DNA from: Fidelibacterota bacterium
Lineage (GTDB): Bacteria; Fidelibacterota; Marinisomatia; Marinisomatales; UBA1611
Length of the DNA stretch: 64,000 nt
NCBI GenBank assembly: GCA_016784605.1
Contig: JADHUI010000011.1
Span: 1 to 64,000, forward strand
Reading direction: 5' to 3'
In this document: positions 8,205 through 17,044 of the stretch, one piece after another
Layout of the letters: each line of letters starts with the position of its first letter
Position numbering within the stretch: the first letter of the stretch is position 1
Position numbers and translations under genes: made by a program
Notes under the pieces: generated by a model
The model's database searches: none
The model's input: only the letters and a program-made list of their open reading frames with translations
What the model was told of the DNA's origin: nothing

Positions 8205-9719
8205 ATGATGCTTCAATTATCAACAGTTCACAAAATTTTCACAGAGAATACACCTCCTATTCTTGGAGATGATATACCAAAGATAAACCAAGATTTGCGA
8301 TGGATTGGACTTATCCAACAAGCATCAAAACTCAAACTTGCACCATTCCCTGATACGAAAACCAATCTAAAATTATTATTAAAAGGACAGACTGACCCTA
8401 AAACGCGTGCTATTATATATATTGGAATAAGTCGTTATTATAAAGGAGTTGGAAATTTAACAAAAACTGCACAGGCGTTAGCCCACGCCCATTCTTTAAT
8501 TCGTGACACAGACCCTTCTGATGCTCACGCCTTTTTATCTATTGAAATGGCCATTTTACTTTCAATAACCGGCAATATTGAATATGGGCAAACTCTTCTT
8601 GAAAAAACCGTCCAACTCACCGACTCAGAATCTTTATTGAAATTGGCTCTCTTTAGACTATTAGAAAATAGGATGCGTCTCGGTGAAAAAAATATCATTC
8701 AACCGCTCAATGATTCACTTGCCTATTTCCAATCGCAAAATGAATCTATCGCACAGGCAAACCATTTTAAAGCAATAGGCAATGCATACCGTAGACTAAA
8801 TGATTACCAATTAGCTATGGAAAGTTATTTAGATGGAATAAAAATTGCCGTTACTAATGGGCATGCACACATTGCCACATCCATAGAACATGATATTGGT
8901 ATGCTTTATTTTCATATGGGGCAACCAGAAAAAGCTATTAAACAATTGCAAGAAGTTGAAACGGATAGTTTAAATTATTATGTCCAATGTGTTTCTCTTT
9001 CAAATATTGGATTTATTGAATTAAGTATGGGCGATAATAAAAGAGCCATTCAATCTTTCACGAAAGCACTATCAATTGCAACTCAACACGGCATTTATCA
9101 TCGCATGACTGGGTTGAATTATTATTTAGGCACTCTTTATGAAAAAGATGTGAAATTGGACTTAAGTCGTAATTATTATTTAGCAGGATTCGAATCTGCA
9201 ATGAATATGGTAGAAAAACATTTCCCGTGTACAGGTGATACATTGAAAGCAATTAAAGGTTATCACGCATTTACGGAACAATATGGGCAATATAGCCAAA
9301 TGGCCGGAAAAGAGAAAATAGATGAGTGGAATTTTTTAGCCTCAAAACCACTTTCTGAATCAAAAAGTATTTTTCAAAATAGATTATTGAACCGCATGAT
9401 TGATTTTTATGGTTCTAAAAGAAAAGCAGCGAAACAACTCAAAATGAGTGAAAGATCCATATTTGACGTTTTAAATAAACTGAAGATGCAGGATCATTCA
9501 GATTCTTTCAACATTATTGATGATCTTATACAAGTTCACCATCCATTATCTTGGACTAAAATCAATTCCTTATTCGAAAATAAAATTATCCAACGCGCCT
9601 ACCAGAATAATGATAAAAATATTCGCCAAAGTGCAAAAAGTTTAAACATCAGTTATGCAGGTGCAGCTAATAAATTAAAAGAAATTAAAAAATCAACAAA
9701 CCTTGATATAATAAAATAA
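8205..9719 (+). CDS. TPR-repeat protein with two C-terminal Fis-type helix-turn-helix segments (probable regulator)
   Basis: 504 residues. From about residue 60 to 330 it has tetratricopeptide-like helix pairs (AQANHFKAIGNAYRRLNDY, YFHMGQPEKAIKQLQEVE, NIGFIELSMGDNKRAIQSF). The C-terminus carries two DNA-binding-like segments: SKRKAAKQLKMSERSIFDVL near residue 410 and KNIRQSAKSLNISYAGAANKLKEI near residue 485. Both resemble the Fis/NtrC C-terminal helix-turn-helix. No signal peptide or membrane segment is visible, so it is cytoplasmic. It ends just before the lipoprotein/multicopper oxidase genes and may control them, its TPR domain sensing a partner protein. A second ATG lies immediately after the first (8208). 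Confidence 0.7.
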   Translation: MMLQLSTVHKIFTENTPPILGDDIPKINQDLRWIGLIQQASKLKLAPFPDTKTNLKLLLKGQTDPKTRAIIYIGISRYYKGVGNLTKTAQALAHAHSLIRDTDPSDAHAFLSIEMAILLSITGNIEYGQTLLEKTVQLTDSESLLKLALFRLLENRMRLGEKNIIQPLNDSLAYFQSQNESIAQANHFKAIGNAYRRLNDYQLAMESYLDGIKIAVTNGHAHIATSIEHDIGMLYFHMGQPEKAIKQLQEVETDSLNYYVQCVSLSNIGFIELSMGDNKRAIQSFTKALSIATQHGIYHRMTGLNYYLGTLYEKDVKLDLSRNYYLAGFESAMNMVEKHFPCTGDTLKAIKGYHAFTEQYGQYSQMAGKEKIDEWNFLASKPLSESKSIFQNRLLNRMIDFYGSKRKAAKQLKMSERSIFDVLNKLKMQDHSDSFNIIDDLIQVHHPLSWTKINSLFENKIIQRAYQNNDKNIRQSAKSLNISYAGAANKLKEIKKSTNLDIIK

Positions 9720-9740
9720 ACAATGAAGGGAGATTATATT

Positions 9741-10196
9741 ATGAACACATTTAAAATAACCAGCCTATCTACCGTACTGATTTTAGGTATGTGGACTGTT
9801 GGTTGTGAAGATAACCCATCATCTGAAATAGTATCAATATCCCCTTCAAATGGCAGTCGTGGTGTTGCGAAAACGACAGAAATAAAAGTGGAATTCAGTG
9901 AATCTATGAATGAAATGTCTTGCGAATCAAAGTTCGCTTTAATCATGGGAAACCTAGAAGACATGCCTAGCGATTTTGATCATGCTATTTCGGGAACATT
10001 TAACTGGGATGAAGGACAGTCAATAATGACTTTTCATTCTGACTCCACATTAATGGATTCGGTCATGTATTCAATTTGCTTGAAAGAAGGAATGGAAATG
10101 CACGGCAATGGTATGGGAATGATGATGTCGAGTATGAGCGGGCATGGTTCGTCAACAGTCAATGGCATTATTTCAAAGTTTGAAACGGTTAAATAA
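9741..10196 (+). CDS. Lipoprotein with bacterial Ig-like domain and Met/His-rich tail
   Basis: The start at 9741 is preferred over the upstream ATG at 9723 because aaggga lies at the right distance and the lipoprotein signal begins there (STVLILGMWTVGC, lipidated Cys22). The mature part (IVSISPSNGSRGVAKTTEIKVEFSESM) matches the Big_5/SbsA-type Ig-like domain. The C-terminus holds a cluster of Met, His and Gly (EGMEMHGNGMGMMMSSMSGHG), the composition of extracytoplasmic copper(I)/silver-binding segments. It overlaps the multicopper oxidase reading frame start and lies directly before it. A role in handing copper to the oxidase, or holding it, is a reasonable inference. Confidence 0.7.
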   Translation: MNTFKITSLSTVLILGMWTVGCEDNPSSEIVSISPSNGSRGVAKTTEIKVEFSESMNEMSCESKFALIMGNLEDMPSDFDHAISGTFNWDEGQSIMTFHSDSTLMDSVMYSICLKEGMEMHGNGMGMMMSSMSGHGSSTVNGIISKFETVK

Positions 10197-10234
10197 TGAA
10201 GCAACATAATTATAGCAACAAAAAGGAAACATCA

Positions 10235-11983
10235 ATGAAAAATTGGTTTATTATAGTAATAGTCTTCTTCGGCTATATAAATGCGCAAAATCCACTGATT
10301 ATACCTCCTGCGATGACTGGAAATAATTTTGATCTTACACTTCAAGTAAGTGAAATGGAATTTTATCCCGGTGTTTTTACAGAAACAATGGGCGTTAGTT
10401 TTCCCATTTTGGGGCCAACTCTTATTATGGAAAAAGGGGAAGAAGTAAACATCACTTTCGATAATCAACTTCCAGATACGACCACAATTCATTGGCATGG
10501 TATGCATGTTCCTGCAGAATTCGATGGCGGACCTCATACACCTATTCCACCCAATACCCTTTGGAATCCCCATTTCACTATAAAAGATCATGCGTCAACT
10601 ATGTGGTATCATCCTCATTTAATGCATAAAACAAATGAACATGTTCAAATGGGTATTGCAGGATTTGTCATTGTAAAGGACGATGAAGAAGCTTTATTGG
10701 ATTTACCTCGTGAATATGGTGTAGATGATATTCCACTTGTTTTTCAAACAAAAACCTTGAATGAAAATTATCAAATCGTAACCAATATGGATTCAAGTGG
10801 TTTGGATACGGCTTTATTTACCAACGGAACCATAAACGCATATCTTGAAGCACCTGCTCAAGTTGTTAGATTTCGATTACTTAATGGTGCATCCGAACGA
10901 TCTTTTAATGTTGGGCTAGATAATCACGAAACCTTTTATGTTATCGGAACAGACGGTGGATTATTAGAGGCACCCGTTGAAATAGATGAATTACTCATAT
11001 CGCCAGGAGAACGTTATGAAATTCTCGTTGATTTGACAAATCGCGTCGGCGAAATGATTCATATTATGAATTACGGTTCATCCATTCCAAACGGTGTTTA
11101 TGGTGCTGAAACAGTCGGTGGTATGGGAGGAAGTTCTATACCGTATTATGCAGATAATCACTTAAATGGAGCAGATTTTCCTCTTCTTTCTTTACATGTT
11201 GGCGAACAAACCGCCAGCCCTATTTATACGATTCCTTCTACACTTGTTAGCGTGGATGAATGGGATCCAAATGAGATTGATGAAACAAGAGTTATTCAAT
11301 TTTCTCCCACTGTCATGGGCCCAAATGGAGCATTGAATGGACCTTTTCAATTTAATGGAGAACCATTTGATATTAATGTAGTAAACTATGAAATACCTTT
11401 GAATAATGTTGAAATTTGGGAATTGAGAAATCAATCTCAAATATCTCATCCGTTTCATATTCATGATGTTCAATTCAATATTTTAGAAATCAATGGGGAA
11501 GCTCCACCTGCTCATATGCAAGGATGGAAAGACGTAGTCTTAGTCCCACCGCAAAATGGTACTGCAAAATTCATCACAAAATTTGAAGATTTTTCAAATA
11601 CGGAAGTCCCATATATGTATCATTGCCATATTTTAACTCACGAAGAAACAGGCATGATGGGACAATTTACGGTAGTAGGTGAACCGGCGGTTGGGATTGA
11701 AGCGCCGAAGCTTTTATCGGAACAATTCACATTACATTCAGCATACCCTAATCCGTTTAACCCTACAATAACTCTACCCTTTTCTGTCAAATCGCCCCAC
11801 AAGGTATCTATCCAAATATTTGATATTTCGGGACAATTAGTGGAATCATTGTTTAATGATGAAATAGAAGCAGGAAATCATACAATTAAATGGAATGCGA
11901 GTCATTACGCCAGTGGCGTTTATATCCTCACTCTTCAATCGGGCAATCAGGTAGAAACACAAAAATTAGTATTACTGAAGTAA
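10235..11983 (+). CDS. Secreted multicopper oxidase with T9SS sorting domain
   Basis: 582 residues from the ATG at 10235, which follows aaaaggaaa and begins a clean signal peptide (MKNWFIIVIVFFGYINAQ); the in-frame ATG at 10196 is too far upstream. All four copper motifs are present: HWHGMH, WYHPHLM, HPFHIHD and YHCHILTHEETGM. The last gives the type 1 His/Cys/His with an axial Met. The three-cupredoxin layout resembles CotA, CueO and bilirubin oxidases. It couples oxidation of metal ions, phenols or similar substrates to oxygen reduction. The last 85 residues are a T9SS domain (AYPNPFNPTITLPF to TQKLVLLK), so it is exported to the surface or medium. The preceding Met/His-rich lipoprotein is probably a partner. 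Confidence 0.92.
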   Translation: MKNWFIIVIVFFGYINAQNPLIIPPAMTGNNFDLTLQVSEMEFYPGVFTETMGVSFPILGPTLIMEKGEEVNITFDNQLPDTTTIHWHGMHVPAEFDGGPHTPIPPNTLWNPHFTIKDHASTMWYHPHLMHKTNEHVQMGIAGFVIVKDDEEALLDLPREYGVDDIPLVFQTKTLNENYQIVTNMDSSGLDTALFTNGTINAYLEAPAQVVRFRLLNGASERSFNVGLDNHETFYVIGTDGGLLEAPVEIDELLISPGERYEILVDLTNRVGEMIHIMNYGSSIPNGVYGAETVGGMGGSSIPYYADNHLNGADFPLLSLHVGEQTASPIYTIPSTLVSVDEWDPNEIDETRVIQFSPTVMGPNGALNGPFQFNGEPFDINVVNYEIPLNNVEIWELRNQSQISHPFHIHDVQFNILEINGEAPPAHMQGWKDVVLVPPQNGTAKFITKFEDFSNTEVPYMYHCHILTHEETGMMGQFTVVGEPAVGIEAPKLLSEQFTLHSAYPNPFNPTITLPFSVKSPHKVSIQIFDISGQLVESLFNDEIEAGNHTIKWNASHYASGVYILTLQSGNQVETQKLVLLK

Positions 11984-12086
11984 CGCAATAAAATGAGTAA
12001 ACATAATATCAACAATCAGTCTATTCCATGCAGGATCCCTTTCTCTGTAAGATGATTTTTGAATAACCAATAAAAGGAATAAGAAA

Positions 12087-14129
12087 ATGAAAAAAGCAAT
12101 ACAATTAACTGCTGTTACAATTCTCTTTTCTACTCTAGCTCTGGGGGCATCCTTAAGTGGTGTAGTAACAGATGCAAATACTGGAGATAGTATTGAAAAT
12201 GCACATATTGTTGTGCATTTAGTAGATTCAACTCATGCCGATTGGTTTTGGGGTGATACATTCGCAGGGGAAGACGGATTCTATCACTTTGATAGTCTAA
12301 CCGTAGGCTCCTATAACCTTTATGCATCTATTGATGGATATGATGGATTTTTCACATCGATAGAACTCAATGAAGATATGACTTTCGATATATCGTTAAA
12401 CGAATATACAGCTCCTGGTGATGGATTTGAAGTATCAGGGTTTGTAACGGATGCCGAAACAGGTGAAGGCATTCAGCATGCTTCCATTAAAAAAGAAGGC
12501 TTTAATGGGTTTTGGTTCCCACTAGCGTGGACAGATTCAACAGGCTACTATTCTTTTGAAAACGAGGGTGACATCAATCTTAAAATTCGAGCATGGGGTT
12601 ATAACACAGAAGAAACGAGTGTTTCAATTGTTAGTGATACCACATTCAATTTTTCATTAACCGAATATGGTTATTCTGTTTCTGGGATTGTTCAAGATTC
12701 TGAAACAGGTGAAGGTATTCCATATGCTGTAATTAAAAAAGAAAATGATAATGGTCATTGGTCCCGTTTGACGTGGGCTGACTCAACTGGGTTTTATTCT
12801 GTAAACCATCTTGAAGGAGATTTTAATCTCAAAGCGATGGCTTGGGGATATAATTCAGACGAAATGAGCGTTACAATTGATGAAGATACTACACTCAACT
12901 TCAACCTTTCATCCATTAATTATGATGGCGCTCTTTATGGCTCTGTTAGCAATGGTGAAACGGGGTCCGTTTTTGTTGGGGCTGAAGTGCGTGTTTTTGC
13001 TCCACGGAATGATTCCACTCAATCACACGGAGGATGGGGTCATCAGCTGTATACATCAGAAACAGATTCCAACGGAAATTACTTCGTGGAAAACTTACCT
13101 TCATCTCAAGTGACTGTTAGAGTATTCGAAAATGGGTTTGAGTTTTACAATGAATCTGTTCAAGTAGTTGATTCAACTCTTTTCGATATTACTCTTTCTC
13201 CAATACAAGGATTAGGATCCGTTTCGGGTGACGTGACTTACGACGATGCGGATGGACCAGCAAATGCATTTATCCGACTTATTCGTAACGAAGGATATGG
13301 TTGCGGATATCAATTAGGCACATGGACTGACGAAAATGGCCATTATGAAATTCTCGCGCCCGAAGGTGATTATTATGTGTTGAGTTTTGCCACAAATAGA
13401 GAAGGCGGCCATAATCAGGATGATCATTCAGATTCAACTTCATTCTTTTATATGGAATATTTTGATGATGTTCAAAATATCGAAGATGCGACACTCGTTT
13501 CTGTTGTGGAAGATTTAGAAACAAGTGACATTAATTTCAGCATTCCATTCCAAGGTGATAGCGCTATGACAGCGCAAGTAAGTGGCATCATTTCCGATGC
13601 ATCTGAAGCACCTATTTCTGGTGTTACATTATCGTTATATGATAATGAAGGATCATTGGTTGGATCAGGCGAAACAAATATGTCTGGTGCCTATATTATT
13701 GACGGATTGGATATTGGATCTTCATACAATCTTGTCGCTATTGTAACAGGATTTGATGAAAGCTCAATGTTATTTGAGCAAGAAGGATTAATTACAGTAG
13801 CCAACCTTGAGTTAACGGGGCCCTTATCTGTTGATACAGATATTGTACCTTTTGAAGTATCATTGATGGCAAACTACCCAAATCCATTTAATCCAAGTAC
13901 GACTATTGATTTTTCACTCCAAAAAAGTCAGAATATTCGTATTGTTATTTATGACATTTTGGGTCAAATAATAGCTGAATTAACAAATAGTCATTATTCT
14001 GTTGGATCATATTCAGTAACGTGGAATGGACTAAACCAAAATGGTTTAGCTGCTTCCAGTGGCGTTTATATTTATTCGCTCATTTCTGAATCAGGTTCCG
14101 TTTCTCAGAAGATGCTATTGACTAAATAA
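12087..14129 (+). CDS. Secreted protein with tandem carboxypeptidase-regulatory-like domains and T9SS domain
   Basis: 680 residues, preceded by aaaagga, with a signal peptide (MKKAIQLTAVTILFSTLALGAS). About six beta-sandwich modules of the CarboxypepD_reg/Cna-B type follow, each opening with a SGxVxDxxTGExI pattern. The modules at residues 115-190 and 195-270 are near-duplicates (VTDAETGEGI/VQDSETGEGI, then DSTGYYSF/DSTGFYSV, WGYNTEETSV/WGYNSDEMSV). The stretch YFDDVQNIEDATLVS near residue 455 recurs in the next gene. The final 90 residues are a T9SS domain (NYPNPFNPSTTIDF to KMLLTK). No catalytic motif is present. It is probably a surface adhesin or structural protein. Confidence 0.85.
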   Translation: MKKAIQLTAVTILFSTLALGASLSGVVTDANTGDSIENAHIVVHLVDSTHADWFWGDTFAGEDGFYHFDSLTVGSYNLYASIDGYDGFFTSIELNEDMTFDISLNEYTAPGDGFEVSGFVTDAETGEGIQHASIKKEGFNGFWFPLAWTDSTGYYSFENEGDINLKIRAWGYNTEETSVSIVSDTTFNFSLTEYGYSVSGIVQDSETGEGIPYAVIKKENDNGHWSRLTWADSTGFYSVNHLEGDFNLKAMAWGYNSDEMSVTIDEDTTLNFNLSSINYDGALYGSVSNGETGSVFVGAEVRVFAPRNDSTQSHGGWGHQLYTSETDSNGNYFVENLPSSQVTVRVFENGFEFYNESVQVVDSTLFDITLSPIQGLGSVSGDVTYDDADGPANAFIRLIRNEGYGCGYQLGTWTDENGHYEILAPEGDYYVLSFATNREGGHNQDDHSDSTSFFYMEYFDDVQNIEDATLVSVVEDLETSDINFSIPFQGDSAMTAQVSGIISDASEAPISGVTLSLYDNEGSLVGSGETNMSGAYIIDGLDIGSSYNLVAIVTGFDESSMLFEQEGLITVANLELTGPLSVDTDIVPFEVSLMANYPNPFNPSTTIDFSLQKSQNIRIVIYDILGQIIAELTNSHYSVGSYSVTWNGLNQNGLAASSGVYIYSLISESGSVSQKMLLTK

Positions 14130-14143
14130 TAAGCAAGTAATTT

Positions 14144-14182
14144 AACCAGCGTGGAAGAATGAATCCTTTTTCCGCGCTGGTT
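14144..14182 (+). terminator. Stem-loop between the two paralogous T9SS genes
   Basis: AACCAGCGTGGAA pairs with TTCCGCGCTGGTT over 13 bp with a single G-T wobble. No uridine run follows (gattaatc), so it may be a weak terminator, a processing site or an mRNA stabiliser. The next ATG is 18 bp away. Confidence 0.5.
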
Positions 14183-14200
14183 GATTAATCGGAAAATAAC

Positions 14201-15661
14201 ATGAAAAAAACTCTAACATTATTCATCACTTTCATATTGAGCATGAATCTTCATGCCGCTTCTTTGACAGGTCAAGTGTTCGATCAAAATACCAATGAGG
14301 GAATAGAAAATGTTAGAGTTCACTTATGGTTTTTAAATTGGACTCCCGATTCATTGGGTGTCAGGCATTATGTTGATTTTACCGACAGTAATGGACAGTA
14401 TGAATTACTTAATTTAAATGATGGGCTATATACCTTATTAGCTTGGAGTTTTTCAGGATATCAAACTTTCTCAATCGATGAAATTGACATTATGACTGAC
14501 GTTGTATTAAATATTCCATTAACTCCCCTGCCAGGGACCGGCTTTGTTTCAGGGCAAGTTTATGAAGATATCACGGGTGATCCCTTATCGAACCATTTTT
14601 TGAAATTCCTACCATTAGACGAACATGGCGTTTGGCAATCTGCTTGGACTGATTCATTGGGGAATTATTCAGTGGGACTATCTGAAGGAGATTATTATGC
14701 TATGTGTTTCCAATTTATCCAAGATAGCATAACAGAACATTCTCATCATGATTCATCTTCCCATCATTTTAGTTATTTTGAATTCTTTGACGATGTTCAA
14801 AATATAGAACTTGCTTCAACCATTGCAATTATTGAGGGGGAAACCACCCCAAATATTGATTTTGGACTCCCTTCGGATTTCGAAAATATCGAACCCGTTC
14901 ATTTTACAAATGTCCTTAATGGCTATTATGATGATTATATAAATTTTCATCTTGAAACGGACCAAGGTATTATTCAACATATTATAATTGATGCAGTTGA
15001 ATCGGGTGATATTGGAGATGAAATTGGGATATTGGATAATTTCGGTATTCCCGGATTAGGTGACTGTGATGACACCTATCAAGATGAGGTTCTTGTGGGC
15101 GCCGGTGTGTGGACAGGCGATCCAATCATAATCCCAATTTATGGTCATGTGGAAGATTGTATTAATAGTGGATTAAACTATCCTGGGTTTATAGAAGGGA
15201 ATCAAATTGAAGTCCTATTCTGGGACGCATCTGAAAATAATGAATTTTCGATTAATTTAGATTTTTCTTATGGTTCCCCCTCGCCTGATGCTGGTGGTAT
15301 TTATGATCCATCTGTATTCGGAAATCAATATACATTTTTATCTATACAACAACCTGTGAGTATTGATCCATTTCCTGTGGTTAACGCATTAAGCTTATCA
15401 AAAAATTATCCAAATCCATTTAATCCTGTTACACTTATATCTTTTAATACACCCAAACATCAGACGGTGAAAATTTCTATATTAGATATCAAAGGTAACC
15501 ACATTTTAGAATTGGCTAATCGCCCATTCACACCAGGATTTCACACTATTCAGTGGACTGGCATCAATGAAGAAGGGACTTTAATGGCGAGTGGTGTTTA
15601 TATATGTCTTCTCGAGTCCGACTTAGATATTCTAAGTCAAAAAATGATTTTAGTTAAATAA
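14201..15661 (+). CDS. Secreted carboxypeptidase-regulatory-like protein with T9SS domain (paralogue of the preceding gene)
   Basis: 486 residues with a signal peptide (MKKTLTLFITFILSMNLHAAS). Two Cna-B/CarboxypepD_reg modules follow: SLTGQVFDQNTNEGIENVRV at residues 20-110 and FVSGQVYEDITGDPLSNHF from about 112. The block FEFFDDVQNIELAST, after a His/Ser run (HSHHDSSSHH), is shared with the previous gene and shows common descent. Residues 235-385 form a distinct acidic domain with GDIGDEIGILD and GAGVWTGDPI, similar to modules often found before sorting domains in these bacteria. The end is a T9SS domain (NYPNPFNPVTLISF to KMILVK). It is probably a surface protein expressed with its neighbour; substrate unknown. 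Confidence 0.82.
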   Translation: MKKTLTLFITFILSMNLHAASLTGQVFDQNTNEGIENVRVHLWFLNWTPDSLGVRHYVDFTDSNGQYELLNLNDGLYTLLAWSFSGYQTFSIDEIDIMTDVVLNIPLTPLPGTGFVSGQVYEDITGDPLSNHFLKFLPLDEHGVWQSAWTDSLGNYSVGLSEGDYYAMCFQFIQDSITEHSHHDSSSHHFSYFEFFDDVQNIELASTIAIIEGETTPNIDFGLPSDFENIEPVHFTNVLNGYYDDYINFHLETDQGIIQHIIIDAVESGDIGDEIGILDNFGIPGLGDCDDTYQDEVLVGAGVWTGDPIIIPIYGHVEDCINSGLNYPGFIEGNQIEVLFWDASENNEFSINLDFSYGSPSPDAGGIYDPSVFGNQYTFLSIQQPVSIDPFPVVNALSLSKNYPNPFNPVTLISFNTPKHQTVKISILDIKGNHILELANRPFTPGFHTIQWTGINEEGTLMASGVYICLLESDLDILSQKMILVK

Positions 15662-15702
15662 ACCGTTTACTCTTCTCCAGTGAAAGCTGGACAAGAAAGG
15701 GG

Positions 15703-15732
15703 ACAGCGGATTTCGTTTAAGGAATCCGCTGT
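15703..15732 (+). terminator. Probable rho-independent terminator after the T9SS gene pair
   Basis: ACAGCGGATT and AATCCGCTGT form a perfect 10-bp stem around an 8-10 nt loop. A T-rich stretch (ttgatttatt) follows on the plus strand. Confidence 0.65.
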
Positions 15733-15781
15733 TTGATTTATTAAAAGCGTAAATATTATTACCTTTTATTCTTGTGTAAAA

Positions 15782-15904
15782 TCATAAATCCATATCCATC
15801 ATACCGCCACCTTTTTTAGATTTCTTCCCATTGCGACCCCATCGTTTCATTTCTTCTAATTTCCCAAAACGATAACTCATAACAAGATGTATTGTATTAA
15901 TTTA
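15782..15904 (-). pseudogene. C-terminal remnant of an outer-membrane beta-barrel/TonB-receptor-like gene
   Basis: On the minus strand the frame reads NTIHLVMSYRFGKLEEMK, then RWGRNGKKSKKGGGMMDMDL and stop. This looks like the last beta-strand (xxLSYRFGK) and the basic, Gly/Met-rich tail of outer-membrane beta-barrel receptors in the FCB group. An in-frame stop lies just before this piece, so only about 40 codons survive. It sits in a gap between two terminators and has no start or ribosome site of its own. It is the scar of a deleted receptor gene; the identification of the exact family is tentative. Confidence 0.5.
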
Positions 15905-15952
15905 ATTGTACAATAGTTAATGATGTATTTCCATCATTTCTCTATTTATTGT

Positions 15953-15990
15953 TAAAAAAAAAGCCCCATGTCACCATGAGGCTTTTTACT
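15953..15990 (-). terminator. Strong rho-independent terminator for the FKBP gene
   Basis: On the minus strand, AGCCTCATG and CATGGGGCT form a stem with a four-base loop, followed by a run of T. It lies 16 bp after the FKBP stop. A run of A on the other side lets it also work for plus-strand transcription. Confidence 0.85.
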
Positions 15991-16005
15991 ATAATGAGTT
16001 TTCTC

Positions 16006-16692
16006 TTATTTAAGTATTTCTAATAATTCCACTTCAAAAACAAGTGTACTATTTGCAGGGATTGTTGCACTTGGTCGAGGACCATATGCAAGATTTGAAG
16101 GAATATAAAATTCAAATTTCGCACCCACTTTCATGAGTTGAATCCCTTCTTTCCAGCCTTTAATAACGCCCCCTACTCCAAAAGTAGCAGGTTCTCCACG
16201 GCTATAAGAACTATCAAATTCAGTTCCATCAATCAATTTTCCGCTATAATGTACTTTCACTTTATCTGAAGCAGTTGGAGAAGCACCATTCCCTTCGCGA
16301 ATAACTTTATATTGTAATCCGGTTGGAGTTTCTTGAACGCCTTCTTTTGCTTTATTTGCATCTAAAAACTCTTTCCCGAGTACTATATTTTTATCTGCTT
16401 TTGCTTTTTGGTTTTCACGAAGTGTTTTTTGGAATTTACGAATCGTTTGGTTTCGCTCATCTTTTGTCAACATAACTTCAGCATCACTAAAACCATGTTT
16501 AATACCAGTGAAAAATACATCATAATCCAAATCAATCATTTCTCGTTTGAAATTTTCACCTATGTCCATACCAAGTGTATAGCTTAGAGAATCTGATTCT
16601 GTAGTTAATGTGCTGGTTTCTTGATGGCCTCCGCCACCACATCCAACCATAAGACTACCAAAAATGACAATAGTTGCTAATTTTAATTGCAT
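16006..16692 (-). CDS. FKBP-type peptidyl-prolyl isomerase lipoprotein (Mip/FkpA-like)
   Basis: 228 residues. The N-terminus is a lipoprotein signal (MQLKLATIVIFGSLMVGC, Cys18). Residues 30-120 are the helical Mip/FkpA dimerisation region (SLSYTLGMDIGENFKRE, LTKDERNQTIRKFQKTL). Residues 135-228 are a complete FKBP domain: VHYSGKLIDGTEFDSSYSRG, GVIKGWKEGIQLMKVG, IPSNLAYGPR, IPANSTLVFEVELLEI. It catalyses proline isomerisation in folding of exported proteins, anchored to a membrane in the periplasm. A small membrane protein gene lies upstream on the same strand, and a strong terminator follows. Confidence 0.92.
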   Translation of the reverse strand: MQLKLATIVIFGSLMVGCGGGGHQETSTLTTESDSLSYTLGMDIGENFKREMIDLDYDVFFTGIKHGFSDAEVMLTKDERNQTIRKFQKTLRENQKAKADKNIVLGKEFLDANKAKEGVQETPTGLQYKVIREGNGASPTASDKVKVHYSGKLIDGTEFDSSYSRGEPATFGVGGVIKGWKEGIQLMKVGAKFEFYIPSNLAYGPRPSATIPANSTLVFEVELLEILK

Positions 16693-16760
16693 TGTTTATC
16701 CTTATATTTTTTTTAATGACTATCTAAAATTTAGAATTACCCAAATTTCAGCTGGCGATA

Positions 16761-16940
16761 TTACGCTTCTTTTTTACTCATATCATATAAAAGAAGGCCT
16801 GCGCCGGCTATAATTGCAATAAAAGCAAGTCCGAGAATAGGATGTCCAGCGATAAAAGAAAATATTGCACCTATAAATTTGATGAGAAAAATGACTAATC
16901 CTCCAAATATGAGATACCAGCCTAATTGTTTTGTTTGCAT
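16761..16940 (-). CDS. Small membrane protein, 59 residues
   Basis: ATG at 16940 with a strong ribosome site (ggaggttat) and stop at 16761. The product starts MQTKQLGWYLIFGGLVIFLI and ends YDMSKKEA. It has two hydrophobic stretches, roughly residues 7-28 and 33-52, around a short GHP turn. There are no cysteines and no recognised family. The good ribosome site and two clean membrane segments argue that it is real. It is transcribed towards the FKBP gene, 68 bp away. Confidence 0.65.
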   Translation of the reverse strand: MQTKQLGWYLIFGGLVIFLIKFIGAIFSFIAGHPILGLAFIAIIAGAGLLLYDMSKKEA

Positions 16941-17044
16941 TATAACCTCCGTAATGATCTGTTTCTTTGTTCAAATATCAATTTGATTCCCCTAATTTTA
17001 AGCACCAATCCAATGAGTGTGCGAATTAAAACTGAAAGAATTGT

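Noticed and set aside
16783-16974. 63-codon minus-strand frame upstream of FKBP
   Set aside because: It overlaps, in another frame, the 59-residue membrane protein (16761-16940), which has a strong ribosome site and a coherent hydrophobic pattern.
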